The position numbers and the translations under genes are program-made. The notes under the pieces were generated by a model. The model was not told the origin of the DNA. It ran no database searches and saw only the letters and a list, made by a program, of their open reading frames with translations. Below, piece after piece: positions 42,648-51,141 of a stretch of DNA of 64,000 nucleotides (within the stretch, counting starts at the first letter, position 1; each line of letters opens with the position of its first letter). Source of the DNA: Actinomycetes bacterium (GTDB taxonomy: Bacteria; Actinomycetota; Acidimicrobiia; Acidimicrobiales; Acidimicrobiaceae); contig JAJYNL010000044.1 in the NCBI GenBank assembly GCA_021786375.1, positions 1 to 64,000 of the forward strand, in the 5' to 3' direction.

Positions 42648-44102
42648 CTAGAAGTGGACTGCGCTTAGTTCCGGGATCGATTCCCGGGAAAGATCCTTGG
42701 ACTCGCGCCAGGCCTCGCGCCGCGCCTTCCAGGTCGTCCCGTCACGCGGAGTCCGCGGAGATACGATCGTCGGCGATCGGCGCAAGGATCCGGCATAATC
42801 CGCGAGGTTGGCGCCGGCCAGCTGCGCGTGTGCCAGCAGTGCGGCCCCCTGGGTGGAGGCTTCGGTGGTCTCGTACAGCTCCACCTCGATGCCGCAGGCA
42901 TCCGCAACCATCTGAACGAATGCGCTGTTTCGGCACATGGCGCCATCTGCGCGCAAGCGGCTGATCTCATGCCCGGTGTCGGCTACTGTCGCTTCGACCA
43001 GGTCTGCGGCGATCTGGGCCACGGCATCCAGCGTGGCGGCCACGATATCGGCCGAGGTGGTGGAAAGGTCGAGGCCGGTGATGACCGAACGCGCGCCGAA
43101 ATCCCATTCCGGCGTTCCCAGTCCCACGTTGGCGGGCACGACCCGAAGCTCGCTGTGGGCGCGAAAATCGGGGTCGGAACGGTTGGCATCCTCGAGGGAG
43201 CGCATTATGCCGGTTGCCATCAGCCAGTTGATCATAGACCCGGTGGCAAGCGCGATTGCCTCGCTTCCCCATACGACCGTGCCACCCTGGCTGTAGGCGA
43301 CTATGGGAAACGTGCCTTTTGGTTTGCGCTTTGTATCCGGGGGAGGTTCGATCCCCAGAGCCTGGTCGAGCATGGTTCCCGTTCCGAAGGTCACCTTGGC
43401 CTGCCCTTGTGCGAGGCAGCCCAGCCCGATTAGCGAGGCCTGCTGGTCGCCCGCCATGCCGAGCACAGGGATGCCTCCCAGGGCGTGCCCGAACTCACCG
43501 GCGCTTGGAAGCACCTGGGGAAGGATGCTGTGGGGCAGGCCAAGCTCGGCGAGCACCCGGTCATCCCAAGCCAGGCTCACCGTCTGGATGAAGCCGGTCA
43601 TGGCCGCGTTGGTGTGATCGGTCGCGTGAACCTGGCCACCCGTGAGCTGCCAGAGGACGAAGCTGTCCAGCGTTCCGAAGCGCAGATCCGGGCGCTCGTC
43701 CTCGGGTACCAGGCTGGCCAGGAACGCTGCCTTGGTTGCGCTCTGGTTGGGCGCAATGGAAATGCCCTTTTCGGCCAGGGTCAGGCACATCGGCGCGGTC
43801 CGCAGGTCCATCCACGAAAGTATCGGGCCTACCGCTTGGCCGTCGGACTTCCACATGGCCGTGGTGGCGCGCTGATTGGTTATGGCGATTGCCGCGGGTC
43901 GAGCCTCCGCCAGTGCGGCATCGCAGACCTGCTCGAGCGCGGCGGCGACCGCAATGGCGTCGTAGTCCACGAAATTGGGTACGGGTGTGCGGGCGGGAAG
44001 TGGCGCACTCCAAGCCGCTCCAATTAAGAGCTGCTCGTCAACCAGCGAGCCACGGACGCTGGAAGAACCTAGGTCTATGCAGAGAACCAAGCGCTCAGGC
44101 AT
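42648..44102 (-). CDS. glpK: Glycerol kinase
   Basis: A 484-residue FGGY-family kinase that makes glycerol 3-phosphate. Seen: LCIDLGSSSVRGSLVD (phosphate 1), AITNQRATTAMW, SWMDLRTAP, LGMAGDQQASLIGLGC and FGTGTMLDQALG. It is somewhat shorter than E. coli GlpK, and the signature regions diverge moderately, so another polyol substrate is possible; linkage to glpD supports glycerol. It lies 27 bases downstream of glpD. ATG at 44102. Confidence 0.87.
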   Translation of the reverse strand: MPERLVLCIDLGSSSVRGSLVDEQLLIGAAWSAPLPARTPVPNFVDYDAIAVAAALEQVCDAALAEARPAAIAITNQRATTAMWKSDGQAVGPILSWMDLRTAPMCLTLAEKGISIAPNQSATKAAFLASLVPEDERPDLRFGTLDSFVLWQLTGGQVHATDHTNAAMTGFIQTVSLAWDDRVLAELGLPHSILPQVLPSAGEFGHALGGIPVLGMAGDQQASLIGLGCLAQGQAKVTFGTGTMLDQALGIEPPPDTKRKPKGTFPIVAYSQGGTVVWGSEAIALATGSMINWLMATGIMRSLEDANRSDPDFRAHSELRVVPANVGLGTPEWDFGARSVITGLDLSTTSADIVAATLDAVAQIAADLVEATVADTGHEISRLRADGAMCRNSAFVQMVADACGIEVELYETTEASTQGAALLAHAQLAGANLADYAGSLRRSPTIVSPRTPRDGTTWKARREAWRESKDLSRESIPELSAVHF

Positions 44103-44129
44103 CGCGACCCTTTCGCCGACGGGAAAATG

Positions 44130-45761
44130 TTAGCGTCCACCCTGCAAGGCCGACGAGCCTGGAAGCTCACGCTCCAGGTCCGCCCGGAACCCGGCCAGGG
44201 ATTGATCGGATTCCTCCTGCGAGAGTCCAAGGCGCTGGGCCAGCCGGGAGGCGACCATGGGGGCAAGGTCAAGCGCTGCATTTGCGTCCAGGATTCCCAC
44301 CCGCAACCTGCGTAGCAGCACATCGCTGACGGTCAGGGCGTCCTCCCTGGCGACGAAGTAGTCGGTCTCGCCCGCCGAGAGGCGCCAGCTGCCGGAGATC
44401 TTCTCCTGGTCCGTTGACTCCATGAACTCGCGTATCGATGCGGCCGCCGAGCCGTAACGGGCGAAGAGGGTCGCCTCTTGCCGCGAGGCGGCAGAGGCGC
44501 CTGGATTGACATCCAGGGAAACTTTGGAGCTGACACTGGTGGTCCTGCACCCGGTCAACCGGTCGAGGGCGTCGATTGCGTCGGCACCCATCTTTCGGAA
44601 GGTTGTCAGCTTCCCTCCGATCACCGATATCACCCCACGGTCGCTGGTGATCACGCGATGGCGACGCGAGAGATCCTTGGTTCGCTCCCGGGCCGGCTTG
44701 GACGGATCGACGTCGGCGACCAGGGGACGCACACCCACCCAGGCGCCGGAAACCTGCTCCCGCCGGAGCGGCTCGACCATGCTGGCGCTGGCAGCCTCAA
44801 GAAGGTAGGCGATGTCCTTCTCGGTGGTGGCGACCTGCTCGTCGCCAAGGTCGGTGTCGGTCGTGCCCACGTAGGTGTAGTCATTCCAGGGCAGCACGAA
44901 GATGGTTCGGTCGTCCCCGGGCACAGGCAGCACCGCGGCCGTCTTGGCCGGAAGCGCAGACTGGGGCAGCGCTATGTGCACCCCCTTTGCCGGGCGGATG
45001 GCGAGCGAAGTCCCGTCCAGGAATTTGCCGGCCGCGGTTCCGGTGGCGTTGATCACCGCGCGTGCCCGGATTTCGAAACCCCCGCGAACGGATGCTTCAT
45101 CGCCCGCGTACGCGCCTCTTACGGCGACGACCCTCACCTTGCCGTCAGCGCCGTCCAGGAGAGACTCGACCGGGAGGTAGTTGGCCGCGACGGCACCTGC
45201 CTTGCGCGCGGCGGCGATCACCGCCAGGACCAGGCGCACATCGTCGCACCACGCATCGGGATAGACAAATGCCGAGGCCACCTTGGAGGCGTCCAGCGAG
45301 GGGAGCATCGACTTCGCGTCGGCGGCACTGATCCTGCGATGGCGGCGATGGATGCGAAAGCCGCCGGTGAGGTCGTAACCCCACAGAGCCATCGAGTAGG
45401 TGGCCGCGTAGGAGAAATCCAGCGGGCCGTTGCGGCGGGGGAGTGGTATCACGAACTCCAGCGGCGCGACCAGGCTGGGAGCGGCCCGCATCAGGATGGA
45501 GCGTTCCGCGAGGTTCTCGTAGACCAGTCTGATCTCGCCTTGGGCCAGGTATCGGAGGCCCCCGTGTATCAGCTTCGAGGAGGCGCTGGAGGTGCGGGAG
45601 GCGAAGTCGCCGGCTTCCACCAGGGCCGCCCGATAGCCGCGGGTCACGGCTTCGAGCAGAGCACCGGCACCGGTTATGCCGCCGCCGATCACCACCACGT
45701 CGAACTCCTCGTTGCGCAGGCGCTCTAGATCGGCTGCTCTCGACTCGGGGAGTAGGGCCAC
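44130..45761 (-). CDS. glpD: Glycerol-3-phosphate dehydrogenase (FAD)
   Basis: A 543-residue respiratory flavoprotein oxidising glycerol 3-phosphate to dihydroxyacetone phosphate and feeding electrons to quinone at the membrane. Seen: the FAD motif FDVVVIGGGITGAGALLEAV, SSASSKLIHGGLRYLAQGE, FVLPWNDYTYVGTTDTD and SVIGGKLTTFRKMG. GTG at 45761 has AAGGAG upstream; a longer open frame continues upstream but is unconserved. It is the first gene of the glp-pur run. Confidence 0.95.
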   Translation of the reverse strand: MALLPESRAADLERLRNEEFDVVVIGGGITGAGALLEAVTRGYRAALVEAGDFASRTSSASSKLIHGGLRYLAQGEIRLVYENLAERSILMRAAPSLVAPLEFVIPLPRRNGPLDFSYAATYSMALWGYDLTGGFRIHRRHRRISAADAKSMLPSLDASKVASAFVYPDAWCDDVRLVLAVIAAARKAGAVAANYLPVESLLDGADGKVRVVAVRGAYAGDEASVRGGFEIRARAVINATGTAAGKFLDGTSLAIRPAKGVHIALPQSALPAKTAAVLPVPGDDRTIFVLPWNDYTYVGTTDTDLGDEQVATTEKDIAYLLEAASASMVEPLRREQVSGAWVGVRPLVADVDPSKPARERTKDLSRRHRVITSDRGVISVIGGKLTTFRKMGADAIDALDRLTGCRTTSVSSKVSLDVNPGASAASRQEATLFARYGSAAASIREFMESTDQEKISGSWRLSAGETDYFVAREDALTVSDVLLRRLRVGILDANAALDLAPMVASRLAQRLGLSQEESDQSLAGFRADLERELPGSSALQGGR

Positions 45762-45880
45762 GCATTCTCCTTCCAGAACCGCACCGTAAACCCTAATGGC
45801 TGTGGAATGGGCAGCTAGCAGGCAGGATGGCGCCGGGGGCGGCCGAATGCACGGAAAGCCCCATAGAATGGCAGATGTTC

Positions 45881-45899
45881 CTACAACGATTAGTTGTAG
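45881..45899. promoter_or_regulatory. Inverted repeat, candidate PerR/Fur box
   Basis: CTACAAC-GATTA-GTTGTAG, seven-base arms with five bases between, 37 bases before the perR start codon. Fur-family repressors bind A/T-rich inverted repeats at their own promoters, so autoregulation is likely. It could also affect the divergent glpD. Confidence 0.6.
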
Positions 45900-45935
45900 T
45901 GAACGGTTGTTGATTGGTAACGGGATATTGGAAAT

Positions 45936-46442
45936 ATGAAAGCTCCAGCCGAGCTGGTGGAATTGTTTAGGTCGAACGGCAAGAAGGTAACCCCCCAGCG
46001 GGAGAGGATCTTCCACATCCTGCACGGGAACTCCGCCCATCCGAGCGCGGAGGCCGTCTATGCGCGCCTCAGCGCCGAGATGCCCACCGTCTCGCTCAAG
46101 ACCGTCTATCAGACCTTGGCCGAGCTGGTCGAGATGGGGGAGCTGCAGGCACTCGACCTTGGTATGGGTGCAACTCGCTTCGACCCCAACGACATGGCGC
46201 ATCATCATCTTCTGTGCACCCGTTGCAAGAGGATCGAGGATGTGGAACTGGCGGTGCCCGACTTCCGGGAATTCCTTTCGTACGGCCCCGGCTTCGCGGT
46301 AGAGTCTGTCGAGCTAACCGTGCGCGGAATATGTTCAAGCTGCCAGGAAGTCCAAGCCCATGGTGGCCCCAGGGCCGAATCCCAAACCGATCAGCGGCAA
46401 GGCAGTCAGCGTGCGCGCTCAAGAGGAGACAAAAATGCCTGA
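45936..46442 (+). CDS. perR: Fur-family repressor, PerR-like
   Basis: A 168-residue metal-dependent repressor. Seen: VTPQRERIFHILHG (winged helix start), HPSAEAVYARL, VSLKTVYQTLAELVEMG (recognition helix), and the sensing site RFDPNDMAHHHLLCTRC followed by RIEDVE. The Asp in the last segment, at the PerR-type position, and the zinc pair CTRC plus CSSC favour peroxide sensing over iron sensing; this is inference. The C-terminal ~27 residues are a polar extension. Its end overlaps the rubrerythrin start by 8 bases, so the two are coupled. Confidence 0.88.
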   Translation: MKAPAELVELFRSNGKKVTPQRERIFHILHGNSAHPSAEAVYARLSAEMPTVSLKTVYQTLAELVEMGELQALDLGMGATRFDPNDMAHHHLLCTRCKRIEDVELAVPDFREFLSYGPGFAVESVELTVRGICSSCQEVQAHGGPRAESQTDQRQGSQRARSRGDKNA

Positions 46443-46857
46443 ATTGAAGGGAACCAAGACGGCCGAGAACCTCAAGGAGGCTTTCGCGGGTGAATCCCAG
46501 GCCAACCGTCGTTACCTGTATTTCGCCCAGAAGGCCGATGTCGAGGGATACCCGGATGTCGCCGCGCTCTTCCGCTCGGTTGCCGAGGGTGAGACCGGCC
46601 ACGCTTTCGGCCATTTCGACTTCCTCGCCGACGGCGTCGGAGACCCCGTGACCGGCGTGCCGGTGGGTCCCACCGATGAGAACCTGAAGTCCGCCATCGA
46701 GGGTGAGACCTACGAGTACACCGAGATGTACCCTGGCTTTGCCCGCACTGCCCGGGACGAGGGATTCGACGAGATCGCACAGTGGTTCGAGACCCTTGCC
46801 CGTGCCGAGAAGAGCCACGCAGGGCGCTTCACCCAGGGGCTGGAGTCGATCGCCTGA
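46435..46857 (+). CDS. rbr: Rubrerythrin (diiron domain only)
   Basis: A 140-residue ferritin-like diiron protein that reduces hydrogen peroxide. Seen: two Glu/His pairs typical of the fold ([58 protein letters not shown]). The C-terminal rubredoxin-like domain of classical rubrerythrin is absent, so electrons must come from another protein, plausibly the iron-sulfur protein next door. ATG at 46435 with AGAGGAG upstream, overlapping perR. Confidence 0.92.
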   Translation: MPELKGTKTAENLKEAFAGESQANRRYLYFAQKADVEGYPDVAALFRSVAEGETGHAFGHFDFLADGVGDPVTGVPVGPTDENLKSAIEGETYEYTEMYPGFARTARDEGFDEIAQWFETLARAEKSHAGRFTQGLESIA

Positions 46858-46947
46858 CCCATTGCACTCCGCGCGGTCCGCGCGGACGAAAGCGCGGGGC
46901 CGGGCTGGGCTGGAGCCCTCCCGGCCTCTCCCGTTCCAGGAGATGAG

Positions 46948-48243
46948 ATGACGGTCACCTACAACCCGGCGGACGCCAAATACTTTGACGAGTTCGACTT
47001 CCGGCAGGAGCTAACCCGCGTGTTCGACCTCTGCCACGGCTGCCGACTCTGCATATCCCTTTGCCCGTCCTTCCCGACCTTGTTCGACAGCATCGATTCG
47101 CACGACGGGGATGTAGATGCTCTTTCCCGTGCCCAGCAGGACGAGGTGGTGGACGAGTGCTACCAATGCAAGCTGTGCTACGTGAAGTGCCCTTATGTTC
47201 CGCCGCACGAATGGCAACTCGATTTCCCCCGCTTGATGCTCCGCGCCAAGACGATACGCAAGCGCGAAGGTGGAGCGCCCATCGCAGAGCGCCTTTCCGA
47301 CGAGGTAATGGGGCGCACCGACCTGATCGGGACGGCCTCGGTGATGCTCTCGCCGGTCGCCAACAAGATGATCGACGTGGCCAACAGCTCCTCCCGCAAG
47401 GCGATGGAGGCGACTCTGGGGATCGCTTCCCAGCGAGTGTTGCCGCCGTATGCGCGTACGCGCTTCTCCACCTGGTTCAAGCGACGCCAGCGCCCCTTCG
47501 TGCGCAACCGCCGGGCGTCCGTCGCCCTCTTTGCTACCTGCAACGTCGAGTACATGGCTCCGGAGATCGGCAAGGCGGCGGTCGCCGTCTACGAGCACAA
47601 CGGGGTCTCCTGCTCGCTTCCGACCGGGGCGAGGTGCTGCGGTGCCCCGTGGCTTCACGCCGGCGAGGTCGACAAGTTCAAGCAGGCCGCGGCCCATAAT
47701 GTCAAGGTGCTTGCAGCAGAGGTCAGAGCGGGACGCCAAATAGTGGTGCCCCAGCCGACCTGCGCTTACGTCATCAAGAAGGACTACCCGCTCTACCTGG
47801 GCACACGGGCGGCCGAGGAGGTTGCGGCAGCCACCTACGACACCTCCGAATACCTTTTCAACCTTTACCGCAGCGACAAGGGGGCCTTCGCCACCGACTT
47901 CCAGGGCGAAGTGCCGGCAGAGATCGTGTACCACGCTCCCTGCCACCTGCAGGCCCAGAACGTCGGGCTGAAGAGCCGTGACCTGATGAAGCTGACCGGG
48001 GCAAAGGTTTCGGTGGTGGCCAAGTGCTCGGGAATCGACGGCACCTGGGGATACCGTGCCAAGAACTACCGTCTGGCCAAGACCGTTTCGAACGGCCTGG
48101 CAAAGGCCCTCGACAAGAGACCGGCCGCTCAACTGACCGGGGATTGCCATCTTGCCAACACCGCGATCACCGAGGAGACCTCGCGCCGGGTGGACCATCC
48201 GATGGTGACCATGGCCCGCGCCTACGGGCTCGACTTCTCCTGA
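46948..48243 (+). CDS. GlpC/HdrB-like iron-sulfur oxidoreductase
   Basis: A 431-residue protein with two N-terminal [4Fe-4S] motifs ([15 protein letters not shown] near 29-43, [16 protein letters not shown] near 71-86) and two CCG-type domains: [14 protein letters not shown] with [12 protein letters not shown], and [12 protein letters not shown] with [13 protein letters not shown] and [10 protein letters not shown]. This is the layout of GlpC, LutA and HdrB-type electron-transfer subunits. With rubrerythrin upstream and DUF3501 downstream it probably belongs to a peroxide-reduction electron chain; that role is inferred. ATG at 46948 with CCAGGAGA upstream. Confidence 0.87.
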   Translation: MTVTYNPADAKYFDEFDFRQELTRVFDLCHGCRLCISLCPSFPTLFDSIDSHDGDVDALSRAQQDEVVDECYQCKLCYVKCPYVPPHEWQLDFPRLMLRAKTIRKREGGAPIAERLSDEVMGRTDLIGTASVMLSPVANKMIDVANSSSRKAMEATLGIASQRVLPPYARTRFSTWFKRRQRPFVRNRRASVALFATCNVEYMAPEIGKAAVAVYEHNGVSCSLPTGARCCGAPWLHAGEVDKFKQAAAHNVKVLAAEVRAGRQIVVPQPTCAYVIKKDYPLYLGTRAAEEVAAATYDTSEYLFNLYRSDKGAFATDFQGEVPAEIVYHAPCHLQAQNVGLKSRDLMKLTGAKVSVVAKCSGIDGTWGYRAKNYRLAKTVSNGLAKALDKRPAAQLTGDCHLANTAITEETSRRVDHPMVTMARAYGLDFS

Positions 48244-48264
48244 CGAGCTAGGAACGAGAACACC

Positions 48265-48864
48265 GTGACTTCCATATTGACTCTGAATGACATCGTCGAC
48301 CTGCGCGAATATGAGCGCGAACGTGAGTCCTTCCGGCGGCGCGTAATCGCGCTCAAGCAGGTCCGGCGCGTGAACCTGGGCCCCATCATCTCCCTCACCT
48401 TCGAGAACCGGGAAACCGTGCGCTTCCAGATCCAGGAGATGGCTCGGGCCGAGAAGATGACGAGCGACGCCCAAATCCAGGAGGAGCTGGACGTGTACAA
48501 CCCGCTCATTCCCGGGCCGGGCCAGCTTTCCGCGACCCTCTTCCTAGAGCTGACCACCAAGGACCAGCTGATGGAGTGGCTGCCCAAGCTGGTGGGCATC
48601 GAGCAATCGCTCGAGGCGGTCATCGACTCCCCTGAAGGGGACGTCGCGGTTCCCTGCGAGGTGGAGCAGTCTCACTTGGAGCAGCTAACCCGCGCCGACG
48701 TGACCGCGTCCGTGCACTACATCCGCTTCAACCTTCCGGAGGATGCCGCAGCGGCGATGCGCCGGGCGAAAAGGGTGGAGATCCGCTCGATCCATCATCG
48801 CTACCCCTACGCGGTCGAGCTTTCTCCCGAGACCATCGCATCCCTGGTTGCGGACTGGGAATGA
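48265..48864 (+). CDS. DUF3501 family protein
   Basis: A 199-residue protein I recognise as DUF3501, a family of unknown function that travels with rubrerythrin and HdrB/GlpC-like genes. Seen: LNDIVDLREYERERESFRRR at the start, GPIISLTFENRETVRFQIQE, and AELYNPLIPGPG-like text here as VYNPLIPGPGQLSATLFLEL. It is rich in charged residues, with no cysteine cluster or membrane segment, so it is probably a cytoplasmic partner rather than a redox carrier. GTG at 48265 has AGGAACGAG upstream. Confidence 0.85.
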   Translation: MTSILTLNDIVDLREYERERESFRRRVIALKQVRRVNLGPIISLTFENRETVRFQIQEMARAEKMTSDAQIQEELDVYNPLIPGPGQLSATLFLELTTKDQLMEWLPKLVGIEQSLEAVIDSPEGDVAVPCEVEQSHLEQLTRADVTASVHYIRFNLPEDAAAAMRRAKRVEIRSIHHRYPYAVELSPETIASLVADWE

Positions 48865-48978
48865 GTGGGGGGCTTCAGGGTGGTCGGAGCGAGGCCGATG
48901 TTTAGGGAGTGGAGTCGACGACCTACCGTGGTGTGTGGCCAAGCGGCACTCCGCTGAGGTTTGGGACGGCGGGCTAGT

Positions 48979-49668
48979 ATGGGACGGATCATGGCAGGTG
49001 GCGAGCCGTTCTCCCTTGACGATGAGCGCCAGGTCGTTCGTGTGCGATTCCGCGCCGAGACCCCCAACGCGGCTCCGGGTGCTCCGGATCGTGTAGCGAC
49101 TCACCTTGAACAGGGGCGTTACGAGAGTTCGGCGGAACTTACCCGCACGGTCGAACGCGCCTGCAAAGGCGACGAGGACGCGATCACCGACCTTTACCGG
49201 CTCTTCAATCCCGCATTGCTCCGTTTCCTGAAGGGTCGCATCCCTTCGGCGGCCGAGGACTTGGCCGCCGAGGTGTGGGTGTCGGTGGCAAAGGGCCTCG
49301 CGACTTTCCAAGGCGACGACAGGGATTTCCGGGCCTGGCTGTTTGCCACCGCCCGCCGCCGGAGTATCGACCACCTGCGGCGCCTTGGCCGTCGTCCGCG
49401 GCTGAAGCACGTGGAGAGCATGGAAGAGCTGGATCCGTTCGTTGCTGAGTCAGCGCAGATGGGAATGCAGCTCGAGGTGGACGAGGCGGTACGCGCGCTC
49501 ATCTCGGGCTTGACCTCCGAGCAGGCGGAGGTGCTTCTTTTACGCGTGGTGGCCGGTCTCAGCGCCGAAGAGGTCTCCCACATCGTCGGCAAGCCTGAGG
49601 GTACGGTTCGCGTGATCCAGCATCGGGCGATAAAGCGGCTTGCCGAGAAGTTTCAACATGGTATGTAA
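48979..49668 (+). CDS. ECF-type RNA polymerase sigma factor
   Basis: A sigma-70 family factor of about 229 residues with region 2 (YRLFNPALLRFLKGRI, FRAWLFATARRRSIDHLRR) and region 4 (LTSEQAEVLLLRVVAGLSAE, IVGKPEGTVRVIQHRAIKRL). It would direct RNA polymerase to a stress-type regulon. The start is uncertain: TTG 48961, ATG 48979 and ATG 48991 are all possible and none has a good ribosome binding site; the ~60-residue N-terminal extension is polar. The membrane protein 39 bases downstream is its likely regulator. Confidence 0.9.
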   Translation: MGRIMAGGEPFSLDDERQVVRVRFRAETPNAAPGAPDRVATHLEQGRYESSAELTRTVERACKGDEDAITDLYRLFNPALLRFLKGRIPSAAEDLAAEVWVSVAKGLATFQGDDRDFRAWLFATARRRSIDHLRRLGRRPRLKHVESMEELDPFVAESAQMGMQLEVDEAVRALISGLTSEQAEVLLLRVVAGLSAEEVSHIVGKPEGTVRVIQHRAIKRLAEKFQHGM

Positions 49669-49707
49669 CGCGATCGCCGGCGTTGGCGGTGTCGGTAGGT
49701 GATGACG

Positions 49708-50622
49708 ATGGATCCGATCAGCCAAGAGATCATCGAAGCTCTCCTTTCCGGGAAGGCGCCCGCAGGTGCCTTTCCCGAGGAACTTGCCAAAGTGAAATCG
49801 CTGATCGACCGCGCCAACGCCCCGGCGTCGTATACGGAAACGACTGGTGCACACCACGTGGTCCAGGCCTTCCGTGCGGCGCAGGGCGGCGCCATACCAA
49901 CAGGAGGAAGAGGCAAAGTGCTCTCCAAGCTACTGACAGCAAAGGCCGCGGCGGCCGCCGCCGCGATAGCTCTGACTGGCGGTGCCGCCGCAGCGCTTAC
50001 CGGGGTCGTCCCGGTTTCGTTCCATAGCAATGCGCATGGCGCCTTGACATCGAACGCGGCCCAGACCAACGACAGCGTCACCTCCACGACAGACAGCACG
50101 ACCTCGACGACCGCGGCGCCAGACTCTACGGCGACCACTGCGTTCGCGGGCGAAAGCCAGGGCATGGCGAGCGGTGCCAACCTCTTCGGCGAGTGCACCG
50201 CCTACATGGCGATTACTCGCGGGAGCACCACCACCACCGGCGTTGGCAGTTCGACCACTCTCACCGGGGCGCTCGCATCGACCAACTTCCAGAACCTGGC
50301 CAAGCTTGCCGCCAGCCAGAACACCAGCGTGACAAGTTTCTGCACCACGTACCTGGGTGCGCACAAGCCGGGTTCCCAGTCCGCGAACTCCTCGGCCAAC
50401 GCCAATGCCAATGCGGATACCCATGCGAATGCCGGCGGCAGCGGTAATGCCGGCGGCAGCGGTAATGCCGGCGGTAGCGGTAATGCCAAAGGCGGCAACG
50501 GCGGCACCCATGGTTCGCTCAGCGCCCAAGGGACCGTATCCGTCAGCGGTGGCGCGACGGTAGGATCCAAGCCCCCGGTAACCGGCGTTCCCACCTCGGT
50601 CCCTCCGGTTTCCGTACCGTAG
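49708..50622 (+). CDS. Membrane-anchored protein, probable anti-sigma partner
   Basis: About 304 residues. A cytoplasmic N-terminal part (1-70, helical, SQEIIEALLSGKAPAGAFPE, VVQAFRAAQ) precedes one membrane helix (about 75-98, LTAKAAAAAAAIALTGGAAA) and a long extracellular Thr/Ser/Asn/Gly region containing three NAGGSG repeats. The topology and the gene order after an ECF sigma gene fit an anti-sigma factor, but no ZAS (HxxxCxxC) motif is present and the family is not recognised. ATG 49708 fits AGGTGA best; GTG 49699 and ATG 49702 are alternatives. Its membrane segment resembles the protein at 40287-40868. Confidence 0.65.
   Translation: MDPISQEIIEALLSGKAPAGAFPEELAKVKSLIDRANAPASYTETTGAHHVVQAFRAAQGGAIPTGGRGKVLSKLLTAKAAAAAAAIALTGGAAAALTGVVPVSFHSNAHGALTSNAAQTNDSVTSTTDSTTSTTAAPDSTATTAFAGESQGMASGANLFGECTAYMAITRGSTTTTGVGSSTTLTGALASTNFQNLAKLAASQNTSVTSFCTTYLGAHKPGSQSANSSANANANADTHANAGGSGNAGGSGNAGGSGNAKGGNGGTHGSLSAQGTVSVSGGATVGSKPPVTGVPTSVPPVSVP
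50428..50481 (+). repeat. Three tandem 18-bp repeats (NAGGSG)
   Basis: Units at 50428-50445, 50446-50463 and 50464-50481 differ by one base in the last. Each encodes Asn-Ala-Gly-Gly-Ser-Gly in the extracellular part of the sigma partner. They are flanked by looser Asn/Ala and Gly/Asn runs. Confidence 0.88.
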
Positions 50623-50676
50623 GTCCGGGCGGCTAGCTGCCGGAACCACGCCGCCGGACCCTTTACCCGGGTCAAT

Positions 50677-50713
50677 ACAGCAGAACCCCGCCTCGCAGGC
50701 GGGGTTCTGCTGT
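50677..50713. terminator. Strong bidirectional terminator hairpin
   Basis: Perfect 17-bp arms (50677-50693, 50697-50713) around a CGC loop, GC-rich at the centre, followed on the plus strand by a T-rich stretch. It lies between the convergent sigma-partner gene and the DUF3039 gene and should stop transcription from both sides. Confidence 0.85.
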
Positions 50714-50736
50714 TTCTTGCGTTTCGCCCCTTTGGC

Positions 50737-50979
50737 TCAGGTGGCCGGGATCTTCCACCCCATGGACTCCGCTACTTCGCGGCAGGTGGCACAGAGCGGA
50801 TACTTCTTGGGATCGCGCGAGGGTACCCAGGTCTTGCCACATAGAGCGGTGCACGGCTTGCCGGTGATGATCGCCTCGGTGACCGCCGAAGCCGGCAGCA
50901 CGATGTGCGCCATGCGATCCCGTTCCTCGATGTCGACCTGGGATTGCTGAGTCTGCTGCAATTCGTCGACTTGGGTCAT
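50737..50979 (-). CDS. DUF3039 family protein
   Basis: An 80-residue actinobacterial protein of unknown function. Seen: MAHIVLPASAVTEAIITG, then ALCGKTWVPSRDPKKYPLC and ATCREV; the Cys residues suggest a zinc ribbon. I recognise the segment WVPSRDP as DUF3039. The N-terminal 20 residues are Gln/Asp-rich. It is divergent from fruR and convergent with the sigma-partner gene. Confidence 0.85.
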   Translation of the reverse strand: MTQVDELQQTQQSQVDIEERDRMAHIVLPASAVTEAIITGKPCTALCGKTWVPSRDPKKYPLCATCREVAESMGWKIPAT

Positions 50980-51069
50980 TTCTCCATACTAAGCAACGGA
51001 GTCTGCGGCGCTGTCTGACCCAGGTCCACCGGTAGGTGTTGGTTACTTTTGAAAAGTCCTGTAAATGGC

Positions 51070-51098
51070 TTGCAAACACAGGGAAACAAACGTATCAT
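51070..51098 (+). promoter_or_regulatory. Putative fruR operon promoter
   Basis: TTGCAA at 51070-51075 and TATCAT at 51093-51098, separated by 17 bases, a housekeeping-sigma pattern, 44 bases before the fruR GTG. The A-rich sequence with repeated GAAAC/AAACA words around it may hold the FruR operator. Confidence 0.55.
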
Positions 51099-51141
51099 CT
51101 AGAAAACGGGCCGAAACGGACAACACAAGGGGACGACTGAG

